A DNA stretch of 63,726 bases, from positions 1 through 63,726 of the forward strand of contig NZ_JAQYWQ010000022.1 of NCBI RefSeq assembly GCF_029379315.1, in the 5' to 3' direction. Origin of the DNA: Nostoc sp. S13 (GTDB lineage: Bacteria; Cyanobacteriota; Cyanobacteriia; Cyanobacteriales; Nostocaceae). The notes beneath the pieces were generated by a model, which was given only the letters and a program-made list of their open reading frames with translations, was not told the DNA's origin and searched no databases. Numbering within the stretch: position 1 is the first letter of the stretch; each line of letters opens with the position of its first letter. Shown piece by piece: positions 17,701 to 28,230 of this stretch. The position numbers and the translations under genes were made by a program.

Positions 17701-20344
17701 CATTGATTCTGGATATAAATTTGGGAAACTGGCTGAGAGGTTGTTGCTTAATTTCCAAACAAGAGAAGTAACTGGTAAGGTTATGGAAACATTTAATCAT
17801 CTTATCAGACATTGGAAAGAGCATCTCAAGCAAACATTGAAACCTTTACTTGAGGCTTATACTACTAATCTCGAAGTAGGAGATATGGAATTTGCAGCTT
17901 ATGCTCTTTATGGTTACTCTCAACATGCATATTTTACAGGACAAGAACTAGTAAAACTTCAACAAGATATAGAAACATATAGCCATACTATTAGGCAAAT
18001 AAAGCAAGAAAGAGTATTTTATTGGAATGAAATATTTCGGCAAACAATCTTGAATCTTCTCGGAAATGTTAAAAATCCGCAGAGTTTAATTGGTGAAGTG
18101 TATGATGAGGATAAAATGCTACCATTTCATCTTAAAGCTAAAGATGGAGGGGCACTTTTTTTCCTATATTTCTGCAAACTTCATGTATGTTATCTGCTGG
18201 GTGATTACTCTCAAGCTCTTAAAAACACAGTAATGGCAGAAAAATACTTATATGCTGTTATAGGCATGTTTGTTACTGCTCAATTTTATTTTTACGATTC
18301 ATTGACGCATCTAGCAGTATATTCTGATTCCGAGGAATTTGAACAAAAACAAATCCTCGATAGAGTGACAGCAAATCAGAAAAAAATGCAAAGTTGGGCA
18401 GTTCAGGCTCCCATGAATCACTTGCATAAATTTTATTTAGTGGACGCGGAACGGCATCAAGTTCTTGGTCATTATCTTGAAGCGATAGATAATTACGAGT
18501 ACGCTATTTCCCTTAGCAAAGAAAATGAGTACATTAACGAAGAAGCTCTTGCTTACGAATTAGCGGCTAAATTTTATCTCAAATGGGATAAACAAAGAAT
18601 CGCCCAACTCTACCTGACTGATGCCTACTATTGCTATGTTCGCTGGGGAGCATTAGCCAAAGTTGATGACTTGCAAAAACGCTATCCTCAATTACTTATC
18701 CCCATGATTCAGCAAGAAATACTTAGCCATTCTAGCAGTAAAAAAAACCTAGCTGAACCGAGTATACACCTATCTACACTTAGCGCTAAATCTACTCTGC
18801 TTACGAATGAAACTGCCATTGCCTCCAACACTAGTATTTCAGATATGTTAGATTTAGCAACTGTAATTAAAGCTTCTCAAGCAGTGTCTGGAGAGATTGA
18901 ACTGGAGGCGCTACTTTCTACTTTAATGGAAGTTGTAATGGAGAATGCAGGAGCTTCTAAATGTGTGCTGATATTAAGTGAAGCTAATAACTTAGACTTA
19001 ACTGTTACCGCAGTTAGTTCTGGTACCAGTTTTGGAGCTACTCACACCGAGTTTTTATCTATTCCTTTAGAGTTCAGCGATCATGTTCCTATTTCTTTGA
19101 TTAATTATGTCAAACGAACCCAAGAAATATTAGTAATTGATGACATCAAAGCTCAAGCTAATTTTGCGGGAGATAACTATATTAACCGTGAGGAACCGAA
19201 GAGCGTATTATCTATTCCAATGGTTAATCAAGGCAAATTCCTAGGGCTTATTTATCTAGAAAATAATTTAACTCCAGGAGCATTTACACGCGATCGTCTA
19301 GAAGTTATAAAACTCTTAACTATCCAAGCCGCAATCTCTTTAGAAAATGCCATTCTCTACAACAATTTGGCTGAAGCTAATGAGCGCTTGGAGGAATACA
19401 GTCATATACTAGAGGAAAGGGTGGTAGTAAGAACAGCAGAAATTAACGAAAAAAATCAACATCTGCAAGAAGCACTAGAAGAATTACAAAGTACCCAAAG
19501 TCAATTAATTCAAAGTGAAAAAATGTCTTCGTTAGGGCAAATGGTAGCGGGAGTTGCTCATGAAATTAATAACCCGATCAATTTTATTCATGGTAATATT
19601 ATTCACGCCAGTGACTATGTTCAAGAATTGCTAGATTTGATTAATATTTATCAGCAAGAATATCCCTATCCCTCAGCAATAATGGAGCAAAAGATTCAGG
19701 AAATAGATGTAGAATTCCTAACAGAAGACTTACCAAAGGTTCTCGATTCTATGAAGGTGGGAAGTTCCCGTATCCGGAATATTATTCTGAGCTTACGCAA
19801 CTTCTCGCGTCTAGATGAATCAGAAATGAAGCCTGTAAATATTCATGAAGGCATCGACAGTACCCTAATGATTTTGCAGCACCGATTCAAGGAAAAGAGT
19901 GTAGACGCAAAGCGGCTTGTCGATAGACATCGCCCGGAAATTGAGGTCTTTAAAGAATACGCGCAACTGCCGGATGTTATTTGCTATGCTGGTCAACTCA
20001 ACCAAGTGTTCATGAATATTTTAAGTAATGCGATCGATGCTTTAGAGGACTACAATAATGAAGGAGATTTTCCAAATAAAAATCCTCAGATTCGTATTCG
20101 TACTGAACTAGGAGAAGTAAACACGCTGAAGATTCGGATTGCTGATAACGGTCACGGCATGACTGCACAGGTACAGCAGAAAATATTTAATCCTTTTTTC
20201 ACCACTAAGCCAGTAGGAAGTGGTACGGGGTTGGGGTTGTCAATTAGCTATCAAGTAGTGGAGAAACACAAGGGTCAGTTAAGCTGTAATTCAACTCCTG
20301 GAAAGGGGACTGAGTTTGTGATTGAGATTCCAATGCAACAGTGA
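14702..20344 (+). CDS. Ser/Thr kinase-AAA ATPase-GAF-histidine kinase (HstK type)
   Basis: An 1880-residue multidomain signalling protein. Residues 1-290 are a Ser/Thr kinase with K43, H139-K-D141 in HKDIKPANIL, and DFS at 160-162 in place of DFG. P-loop GYSGVGKT at 341-348 starts an AAA_16-type ATPase. A long helical TPR-like region follows, then GAF at about 1385-1545, a coiled coil, and a histidine kinase. The phosphoacceptor H1620 is in VAHEINNP, the N-box is NILSNAIDAL and the G2 box is GSGTGLGLS (about 1839-1847). The architecture is that of Nostocales HstK proteins. No receiver domain or response regulator is adjacent. HKD and DFS deviate from HRD/DFG, so activity of the first kinase is uncertain. 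Confidence 0.92.
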   Translation: MLVVSDTEFPILGYRIIKQLYSSKKTLVYQAIREKDQQSFILKLMRNEDPNFAEINQFCNQYTITQNLEIPGIVKPISLEKYHNRYVLVMENFGGIALNVWQEEEQKKGKVFVSLSEFFDIAIEISATLEGLHHHRIIHKDIKPANILIHPITGKTRIIDFSLATLLPKEIQFLTNPNVLEGTLAYISPEQTGRMNRGIDYRTDFYSLGITFFELLTGQLPFSTTEPMELVYSHIAKEPPKASHINSNIPTILSDIISKLIAKNAEDRYQSAHGLRYDLERCQNQWQEKGNITVFELGIRDISNYFAIPEKLYGRQREIEILLTTFDRVTSGSTEMILVSGYSGVGKTAVVNEVHKPIARQRSYFIKGKFDQFQRDIPLSGLLQALRDLIGQILSETDAQIQQWKIKILSALSTQSQVIINVIPELEIIIGKQPPSAELAGSAAQNRFNLLFKRFIQVFTTKEHPLVIFLDDLQWADTVSLKFIQLLMDETSSRLTKDAENISESKGSLLLISAYRDNEVSNLHPLYLTLQEMSETGVLINTIQLLPLSQINLNHLIADTLCCRESIAVPLTQMVFVKTKGNPFFASQFLNLLYDDGLIELNFDAGYWQYDITKIKTLSLTDDVVEFMGIQIEKLPINVQNVLKISACIGNEFDLKTLSIVNEKSVIDTASDLWQALLEGLIIPQKDGYNLTPKNDKQLLSFSARESENLSISNSKLPKYKFVHDRVQQAAYSLIPKDQIKQIHLKIGLLLLKNTPVAEREENIFELVNHFNIAVEFITDQAKGNELAEMNLIAGRKALVSTAYSSALKYLIIGIELLANDSWDTKYDITLALYNTAAEAAYLSGDFEYIEKFVQVVLVKAKTPLDKVKAYEVKIQSYGAQGKELEAVNIAKTFLKTLGVEFPTNPSQLDIQLEIETTSAKLANRPIQDLIELPEITEAQPLIIMRILSSGIALAYIVAPELLVLIILKQINLSIKFGNSSLSAFAYVMYGVMLCGVIGDIDSGYKFGKLAERLLLNFQTREVTGKVMETFNHLIRHWKEHLKQTLKPLLEAYTTNLEVGDMEFAAYALYGYSQHAYFTGQELVKLQQDIETYSHTIRQIKQERVFYWNEIFRQTILNLLGNVKNPQSLIGEVYDEDKMLPFHLKAKDGGALFFLYFCKLHVCYLLGDYSQALKNTVMAEKYLYAVIGMFVTAQFYFYDSLTHLAVYSDSEEFEQKQILDRVTANQKKMQSWAVQAPMNHLHKFYLVDAERHQVLGHYLEAIDNYEYAISLSKENEYINEEALAYELAAKFYLKWDKQRIAQLYLTDAYYCYVRWGALAKVDDLQKRYPQLLIPMIQQEILSHSSSKKNLAEPSIHLSTLSAKSTLLTNETAIASNTSISDMLDLATVIKASQAVSGEIELEALLSTLMEVVMENAGASKCVLILSEANNLDLTVTAVSSGTSFGATHTEFLSIPLEFSDHVPISLINYVKRTQEILVIDDIKAQANFAGDNYINREEPKSVLSIPMVNQGKFLGLIYLENNLTPGAFTRDRLEVIKLLTIQAAISLENAILYNNLAEANERLEEYSHILEERVVVRTAEINEKNQHLQEALEELQSTQSQLIQSEKMSSLGQMVAGVAHEINNPINFIHGNIIHASDYVQELLDLINIYQQEYPYPSAIMEQKIQEIDVEFLTEDLPKVLDSMKVGSSRIRNIILSLRNFSRLDESEMKPVNIHEGIDSTLMILQHRFKEKSVDAKRLVDRHRPEIEVFKEYAQLPDVICYAGQLNQVFMNILSNAIDALEDYNNEGDFPNKNPQIRIRTELGEVNTLKIRIADNGHGMTAQVQQKIFNPFFTTKPVGSGTGLGLSISYQVVEKHKGQLSCNSTPGKGTEFVIEIPMQQ

Positions 20345-20417
20345 GACAAGCTGCCGATAGTGGAAAATTTCTAATCCGGTTCGGTTGAGAACTTCACCGA
20401 ACCGTATTAGAAAGATA

Positions 20418-21965
20418 TCAATGAACGCTTGTCACCTCTACACTTGCCGCGATCGCTGCATTATTCAGAGATGGATATTGTTTTACCTGTAATTCTTGGC
20501 GGAGATGCTTGTAGGCAGATGGATCTATTGGCATCATAAAATCCTTAAGCAAGTTCTCTGGTTGACGGCGGGTTCTCAGACCCATATCCCGAAGCAACTC
20601 ATCAATGTAATGGAATGTAAAAGGAATTATACATGCTCCACTAACGAAAGCATATGGCCTATCTTTCTTCCTCCATTGCAACTCTACCGTTACATCATCT
20701 AGCATCTGTTGCGGGGATGGTAAAGGTATACTTCCTTTGATATACTCTGATAACCACCTAGCACCAATTTCTGCTGATAACTGGGCACAAAAAGTATAGT
20801 TATAACCAACAAAACCCATCTGTGGAACATGAGGGTGAATCAGATGGCGGTAAAGATGGATAGTTCCTTGCTCATCAAATACATGCCTGTGGTACTTCTC
20901 TTCTAAAAAGGGGATATCCTGAATAAATCCTGTGCCAAAGACAACAATATCTGCCTGTACTTGCTCGCCGTTATCCAATTCTACGCCACTAGGAAAAAAC
21001 TTATTGATCTTTGTCTTGACGGCACGAATTTTGCCTGCTCGTACATGCTCAAAAAAGCCTTTAGGCACTAAGCCGATACTACAGCCGATCAATTTATTCA
21101 TAGGTTGTTTGGGCACCATCCCACAAGCATCAAGCGGAAACTGTAAGCGCAGGATAGTCTCATTTAGCCGCCAGAATGCCCACACCAGTGGCTTCCCAAA
21201 ACTATGCAGCCACTTTTCCCATCCTTGAAGTTTATGATAGGGCATCCAAGTTTCTGCAAACCGAGTCAGGAAAATATACTTGATGTTTAACAGACCGAGA
21301 AAGAAGTTGGGAACTTTCCACAGTGCTTGACGGAATACAAGGGTACATTCCTTGGCCTTACTAGCTGCAAGATTTGCCAGATCGGTGGCTGACTTGCCAA
21401 AACCGACAACAACCACTCGCTTGCCCTCAATTACAGATCTGTCATTAAAGTTGTTAGTATGTATTACCTGACCTCCAGCGGCAATGAACTCTTCCATTCC
21501 CGGTAAGTTCGGAATGTAGGGAATATCAAAAGTGCCATTGCACACAATCACAAAGTCGAACTCGTAATTTTGTTTTCTGATCTCCTTACCATCTTCTTCA
21601 AAGCTAACACTAACCATCCATCCATTAGTATTTCCTGATTTGCGCTCTACTTTAGTTACTTTCGCGCCGAACTGAATTTTTTCTGCTACACCAAAGTGTT
21701 GGGCATAGGATTCAAGGTAAGCAGATATTTGCTCTCCTGAAGGCCATTCTGGATAAGAGGCTGGCATCGGATAGTCTGAGAAAGCATATGTGTCTCTGGG
21801 ATTTTGGAGCAACAGTCCTGGGTAAATCCTCGACCTTTCCCACACACCACCAAGTCCCTGCCGTTTCTCGAACAATGTAACTTCGTAACCTTCCTCAAGA
21901 AATGTCTTTGCTGAGACTAATCCGCTGACTCCAGATCCAATCACGCATACTTGTTTTACCGTCAT
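20418..21965 (-). CDS. Flavin-containing monooxygenase (FMO-like)
   Basis: A 515-residue FAD/NADPH enzyme. The FAD motif GSGVSG is at residues 10-15, and the second Rossmann motif GFGKSATD at 188-195. The FMO signature region ends in H169 (GGQVIHTNNF). N-terminal YPGLLLQNPRDTYAFSDYPM is typical of N-oxidising and Baeyer-Villiger FMOs. It is the third gene of a minus-strand operon, 16 bp after the halogenase. It probably acts on the halogenase product or its derivative, but could itself halogenate as AetF does; the substrate is unknown. Confidence 0.88.
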   Translation of the reverse strand: MTVKQVCVIGSGVSGLVSAKTFLEEGYEVTLFEKRQGLGGVWERSRIYPGLLLQNPRDTYAFSDYPMPASYPEWPSGEQISAYLESYAQHFGVAEKIQFGAKVTKVERKSGNTNGWMVSVSFEEDGKEIRKQNYEFDFVIVCNGTFDIPYIPNLPGMEEFIAAGGQVIHTNNFNDRSVIEGKRVVVVGFGKSATDLANLAASKAKECTLVFRQALWKVPNFFLGLLNIKYIFLTRFAETWMPYHKLQGWEKWLHSFGKPLVWAFWRLNETILRLQFPLDACGMVPKQPMNKLIGCSIGLVPKGFFEHVRAGKIRAVKTKINKFFPSGVELDNGEQVQADIVVFGTGFIQDIPFLEEKYHRHVFDEQGTIHLYRHLIHPHVPQMGFVGYNYTFCAQLSAEIGARWLSEYIKGSIPLPSPQQMLDDVTVELQWRKKDRPYAFVSGACIIPFTFHYIDELLRDMGLRTRRQPENLLKDFMMPIDPSAYKHLRQELQVKQYPSLNNAAIAASVEVTSVH

Positions 21966-21981
21966 CTTGGGTTCTCCTAAA

Positions 21982-23622
21982 TTATGAAATTAGTGCAGGA
22001 ATCCGCTGTGGCTGATCGCTAACCATGCTAAGATACTCCGACTGTTCTTGTGACTTAATTACATAAGTTAAGTATTCATACTGAGACGGCAAGGTTGAAG
22101 TTAGGTAATTGGCTCTTTCCTTAATTTCCACAAATGCAGCTTGGGCATTGTGATTTCCGATATGCTCTAAGATGGGAAGACTGCTTTCAGGCATATAGTT
22201 TAGCCCCATCAACATTACCGAATAAGAGTAAGACTCGAAGCCGTGGTATTTCGGGTTGATACTCTTATTGCTTGGCAGTCTATTTTTCCATAATCTTAAT
22301 TTTTCCTGTAGTTCTTCTGAGACTTTGATATTGTTCTTAGTTGCTCTCCAGAAATCTGTGTCGGTGCGATCGCTAGCATAGTAATGAAGTGTCAAAAATT
22401 CTCGCACACCATCTATGCAGTTAGCGATAACTTTGTTATAGCTGTGAATTAGCTCTTCATTGAAATATTTGCTGGGAAAGTGGCTAACTAACTCTTCAAT
22501 TCCATGTTGAATAAAGAAGATGCCAGTAGATTCTAGTGGTTCCACAAATCCACTAGAAAGACCAATTGCTACACAGTTTTTCACCCATGAGTTTCTATTA
22601 CGTCCAATCCGCATCTTGATATGAGAAGACTTACAGTTATCAGCAACGACTCCCAAATGCTGGCGAAATTCCTGTTCTGCTTCCTCAGGAGAAATGAATG
22701 CGCTCGAATAAACATACCCTGTACCATTTCTGCCATACAAAGGTATATTCCAGACCCAACCAGACGAAAGCGCTGTTGCCGTGGTGTAAGGGTTGATGCC
22801 ATCTTTTTTTAGATCAGTTGGTATCTGCATTGCAATTGCGCGATCGCACAACAGCGACTCTGAATAAGAAATAAATGGCTCACCAAGCGCTTTGTTAATC
22901 AAAAGACCACTAAAACCAGTACAGTCAATGAAAAGATCGCCACTGAGAATGCCATGCTCTTTAGTGGTGAGGCTATCTATGCTCCCATCTTCAGTTAACT
23001 TGATATCCACCACATCATCAACAATTTGCTTCACTCCCCTTTCCATTGCATAATCTTTCATGAATCTTGCGAGTAGATTCGCATCAAAATGATAGGCATA
23101 GGGGTACTGAATCTTTAAATTATCCAGGATGTTTTTCTTAACAATATGCTCCTGAGAAAATTCATTTTGAACTTTGTTATCAAAGACTTTACCATCAAAA
23201 TATCTTGGAGAACTTTGATGATCACACAGCCACGGAATTAGAAAGCAGGCATAATCAAATGCTTCTTGATCTTTCTTCATTTTCAGCCACCATTCAGAGA
23301 TATCAAAGCCGTCAATCACCTCATATCTCTGGAAAGGATGGTAGAAGTCTTGCCCCTTCGCATTCCAGTTGACAAACTTAATTGCCATCTTATATGTGGC
23401 ATTGCACTTTGGCATCCATTCATATTCTTGTAGCCCAAGAAAATCAAAGAATAGTTTGATGGTACTAAAAGTTGCTTCTCCAACTCCAACTTTTGTGATA
23501 TTAGATGATTCCACCAGAGTAATCTGAATATTTCTATCTAGTGCCTTACTCAAATAAGCTGCCGTCATCCAACCTGCTGAACCACCACCAACAATTACAA
23601 CATTTTCTACATGCTGTGACAT
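21982..23622 (-). CDS. Flavin-dependent tryptophan halogenase family protein
   Basis: A 546-residue FADH2-dependent halogenase. It has the FAD motif GGGSAGWMTA at residues 12-21, GEAT at 49-51 region, candidate catalytic K78 in NATYKMAIKF, the halogenase signature WVWNIP at 289-294, and GFVEPLESTG at 358-367 carrying the conserved Glu. All residues needed for hypohalous-acid chemistry therefore appear present. The family chlorinates or brominates tryptophan, indoles or phenols and needs a flavin reductase; none is adjacent. It is the second gene of the operon, 40 bp after the putative diiron oxidase and 16 bp before the FMO. The start ATG 23622 has GAGGAAC upstream. Confidence 0.9.
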   Translation of the reverse strand: MSQHVENVVIVGGGSAGWMTAAYLSKALDRNIQITLVESSNITKVGVGEATFSTIKLFFDFLGLQEYEWMPKCNATYKMAIKFVNWNAKGQDFYHPFQRYEVIDGFDISEWWLKMKKDQEAFDYACFLIPWLCDHQSSPRYFDGKVFDNKVQNEFSQEHIVKKNILDNLKIQYPYAYHFDANLLARFMKDYAMERGVKQIVDDVVDIKLTEDGSIDSLTTKEHGILSGDLFIDCTGFSGLLINKALGEPFISYSESLLCDRAIAMQIPTDLKKDGINPYTTATALSSGWVWNIPLYGRNGTGYVYSSAFISPEEAEQEFRQHLGVVADNCKSSHIKMRIGRNRNSWVKNCVAIGLSSGFVEPLESTGIFFIQHGIEELVSHFPSKYFNEELIHSYNKVIANCIDGVREFLTLHYYASDRTDTDFWRATKNNIKVSEELQEKLRLWKNRLPSNKSINPKYHGFESYSYSVMLMGLNYMPESSLPILEHIGNHNAQAAFVEIKERANYLTSTLPSQYEYLTYVIKSQEQSEYLSMVSDQPQRIPALIS

Positions 23623-23662
23623 ATCTAAAGTTCCTCTTTAAGTCTAAAATGAAGTATGTAAG

Positions 23663-24424
23663 TCAATTTAAAAAAGCTTGTTCAAGAATTTCTGCAACTT
23701 TCAATTCTTGTTCGATTTGATGGGTTTCAGCATATACCAAAAGGTCATTTGTAAATTGCCTGAAAGTTGTAAATAAGTTCTCAACCAATTCAAAAGCTTG
23801 TTGTCGAGTTACTTCTGATAGTTGAATATGTTGTAAAATTCCTTCTATTCCAGATGCACCTGTCGTGTGACCAGTTTCAACATCCAGATGAAAATCTGCA
23901 AAATATCGGCATGGTTTTTGGGTAATTGCTTTAATTTCTTTGCCAATCTCTGCTGCCGTTGAAAACATTATGTTACCCGTCGCTTCGGTAATTTCAATAA
24001 CTATGATTTTCTGAATAGGAGTAGCTTGTGAACTATATCGATAGAGTTGATAGTTTAACCAGCGAGCACTCTTAGTTTCTTCACTCCAAAGAAATTTTAA
24101 TGTGTCACTAAATTTTAATGTTTTGTCAAGTTCTAGGTTTTTCAAATCTTCCAAAAACCACAGCCAATGATGGTCATCTTCATAAGTATGCTTGTTAATT
24201 AGTATCTGAATTGGATCACTAGTCGGTTCTACTCGCAAAAAATACTTATTCAGTTCTCCAAAATTCATAATAAAATGAGCAGCACATGGTGCCCAAGCTA
24301 ACCTTTGTCTGGGATTTATACTTTTGTTTTGCATAAAATTAAACAAGGGCAGTTGAGCATATTCTTGTTTTTTTTCTTCAATCAACGCTAGTACTTCTTG
24401 CATGTTTATTGCACCCATTTTCAA
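23663..24424 (-). CDS. Heme-oxygenase-like putative diiron oxidase (HDO fold)
   Basis: A 253-residue all-helical protein. Candidate metal ligands are spaced as in HDO enzymes: E82-x2-H85 in HTYEDDHHW, E144 or E147 in EITEATG, and H179-x3-E183-x2-H186 in FHLDVETGH. HDO enzymes include UndA, BesC, SznF and the tryptophan nitrile synthase AetD. It opens an operon with a tryptophan-halogenase-type enzyme and an FMO. An oxidative step on halogenated tryptophan is a reasonable guess, but it is only a guess. The start is uncertain: ATG 24424, 24418 and 24403 are possible and none has a clear Shine-Dalgarno. A long AT-rich region lies upstream. Confidence 0.75.
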   Translation of the reverse strand: MKMGAINMQEVLALIEEKKQEYAQLPLFNFMQNKSINPRQRLAWAPCAAHFIMNFGELNKYFLRVEPTSDPIQILINKHTYEDDHHWLWFLEDLKNLELDKTLKFSDTLKFLWSEETKSARWLNYQLYRYSSQATPIQKIIVIEITEATGNIMFSTAAEIGKEIKAITQKPCRYFADFHLDVETGHTTGASGIEGILQHIQLSEVTRQQAFELVENLFTTFRQFTNDLLVYAETHQIEQELKVAEILEQAFLN

Positions 24425-27255
<2,831 letters not shown>

Positions 27256-27256
<1 letters not shown>

Positions 27257-27297
27257 TCATTAGTGATTGGTCATTGGTCATTGGTCATTAGTCATTA
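27256..27297. repeat. Heptamer repeat (GTCATTA/GTCATTG)
   Basis: Six near-identical heptamers begin at the last base of the atpB stop codon and run up to the left end of the MITE. Confidence 0.9.
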
Positions 27298-27436
27298 GAC
27301 TTATCCACAAATAAACCTCAAAATAGCTGAAACCCTTACATAGCTGGCTTTTTAGCTTATATAAAACAGGAACCTCTAAAACCCTCTCCAGAGCTAGGTT
27401 TCAGCCAAATAAAGTTCTCATTTCCGGATAAGTCTA
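27296..27436. mobile_element. MITE-A copy 1 (141 bp, TA-flanked)
   Basis: GACTTATCC (27298-27306) and GGATAAGTC (27426-27434) are perfect terminal inverted repeats, each flanked by a TA, as produced by IS630/Tc1-mariner-type transposition. A second copy of identical length at 55082-55222 differs at two positions only. No coding capacity. It lies between atpB and atpE. Confidence 0.9.
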
Positions 27437-27470
27437 TTAGTTCAAGTGCTAATGGTTAATGGCTAATGGC

Positions 27471-27519
27471 AAAGGACAAGTGACAAAGGACAAAGGACAA
27501 AGGACAAATGACAAATGAC
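27471..27519. repeat. Heptamer repeat (AAAGGAC/AAATGAC) holding the atpE start
   Basis: Seven heptamers run through the atpE translation start. AAAGGAC units supply Shine-Dalgarno-like AAGGA, and the last AAATGAC supplies the ATG at 27515-27517. The preceding heptamer supplies an out-of-frame ATG at 27508. Confidence 0.9.
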
Positions 27520-27928
27520 ATTAACCGTTCGTGTAATTTCTCCAGATAAAACAGTATGGGATGCCCCAGCTGAAGAAGTCGTTTTGCCTAGCACTACTGG
27601 TCAACTAGGTATTCTAACTGGACACGCACCACTTTTAACCGCACTGGATACTGGTGTAATGCGAGTCCGTGCCGCTAAAAATCAGAATTGGCAAGCGATC
27701 GCTCTTTTGGGTGGCTTTGCCGAAGTCGAACAAAATGAAGTGACAATTCTGGTTAACGGTGCTGAACGTGGCGACAAAATTAATCTTGAAGAAGCTCGTG
27801 CTGCTTACAACCAAGCAGAAGCCCGACTGAATCAAGTGGCAGGAGATGATCGCCAAGCCCAAATTCAGGCAACCCAAGCCTTCAAACGCGCCCGCGCTCG
27901 ATTTCAAGCGGCTGGCGGTTTGCTCTAA
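27515..27928 (+). CDS. atpE: ATP synthase F1 subunit epsilon
   Basis: A 137-residue subunit of the F1 central stalk that couples rotation and inhibits ATP hydrolysis. The N-terminal beta-sandwich ([11 protein letters not shown] to about residue 85) and the C-terminal helical hairpin rich in Ala, Arg and Gln are complete. The start is fixed by the family N-terminus at ATG 27515, which lies inside a heptamer repeat. It is 258 bp from atpB, far more than the usual short spacing, because of MITE-A and repeats; co-transcription with atpB is still likely. Confidence 0.97.
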   Translation: MTLTVRVISPDKTVWDAPAEEVVLPSTTGQLGILTGHAPLLTALDTGVMRVRAAKNQNWQAIALLGGFAEVEQNEVTILVNGAERGDKINLEEARAAYNQAEARLNQVAGDDRQAQIQATQAFKRARARFQAAGGLL

Positions 27929-27950
27929 TTGAACTTTCTATTTCAACTTT

Positions 27951-27975
27951 GTAGGTTGGGCAATGCCCAACCTAC
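27951..27975. repeat. Palindromic repeat after atpE
   Basis: GTAGGTTGGGC (27951-27961) pairs perfectly with GCCCAACCTAC (27965-27975) around a 3-base loop. No T-run follows on the plus strand, so it resembles a dispersed palindrome more than a classical terminator, though it may protect the atpE 3' end. Confidence 0.75.
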
Positions 27976-28230
27976 AAAATATTTATTAAAAAAACTCACA
28001 AGTCAGGCGCGGAGCTTGGGATTGCTCCGCCGAGGCGTCAGATTTCAGTATGACTTATGTACGGGTGCTAAAATCCTATCCGTAAACAGATGGAGTATTC
28101 TGAATCCTGAATTCTCAATTCTAACTCCTTGTTTATTAATTTTTAAAAAATTACGCCAAGTTTAAGAAATCGAGGTCAGCCTTGGTGAAGTGTTAAGTTA
28201 ACTAATTAGTTGCCCAAATGGGCACAAGTT

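Noticed and set aside
27929..28165. 78-residue ORF after atpE
   Set aside because: It spans the atpE-downstream palindrome and repeats, with no coding character.
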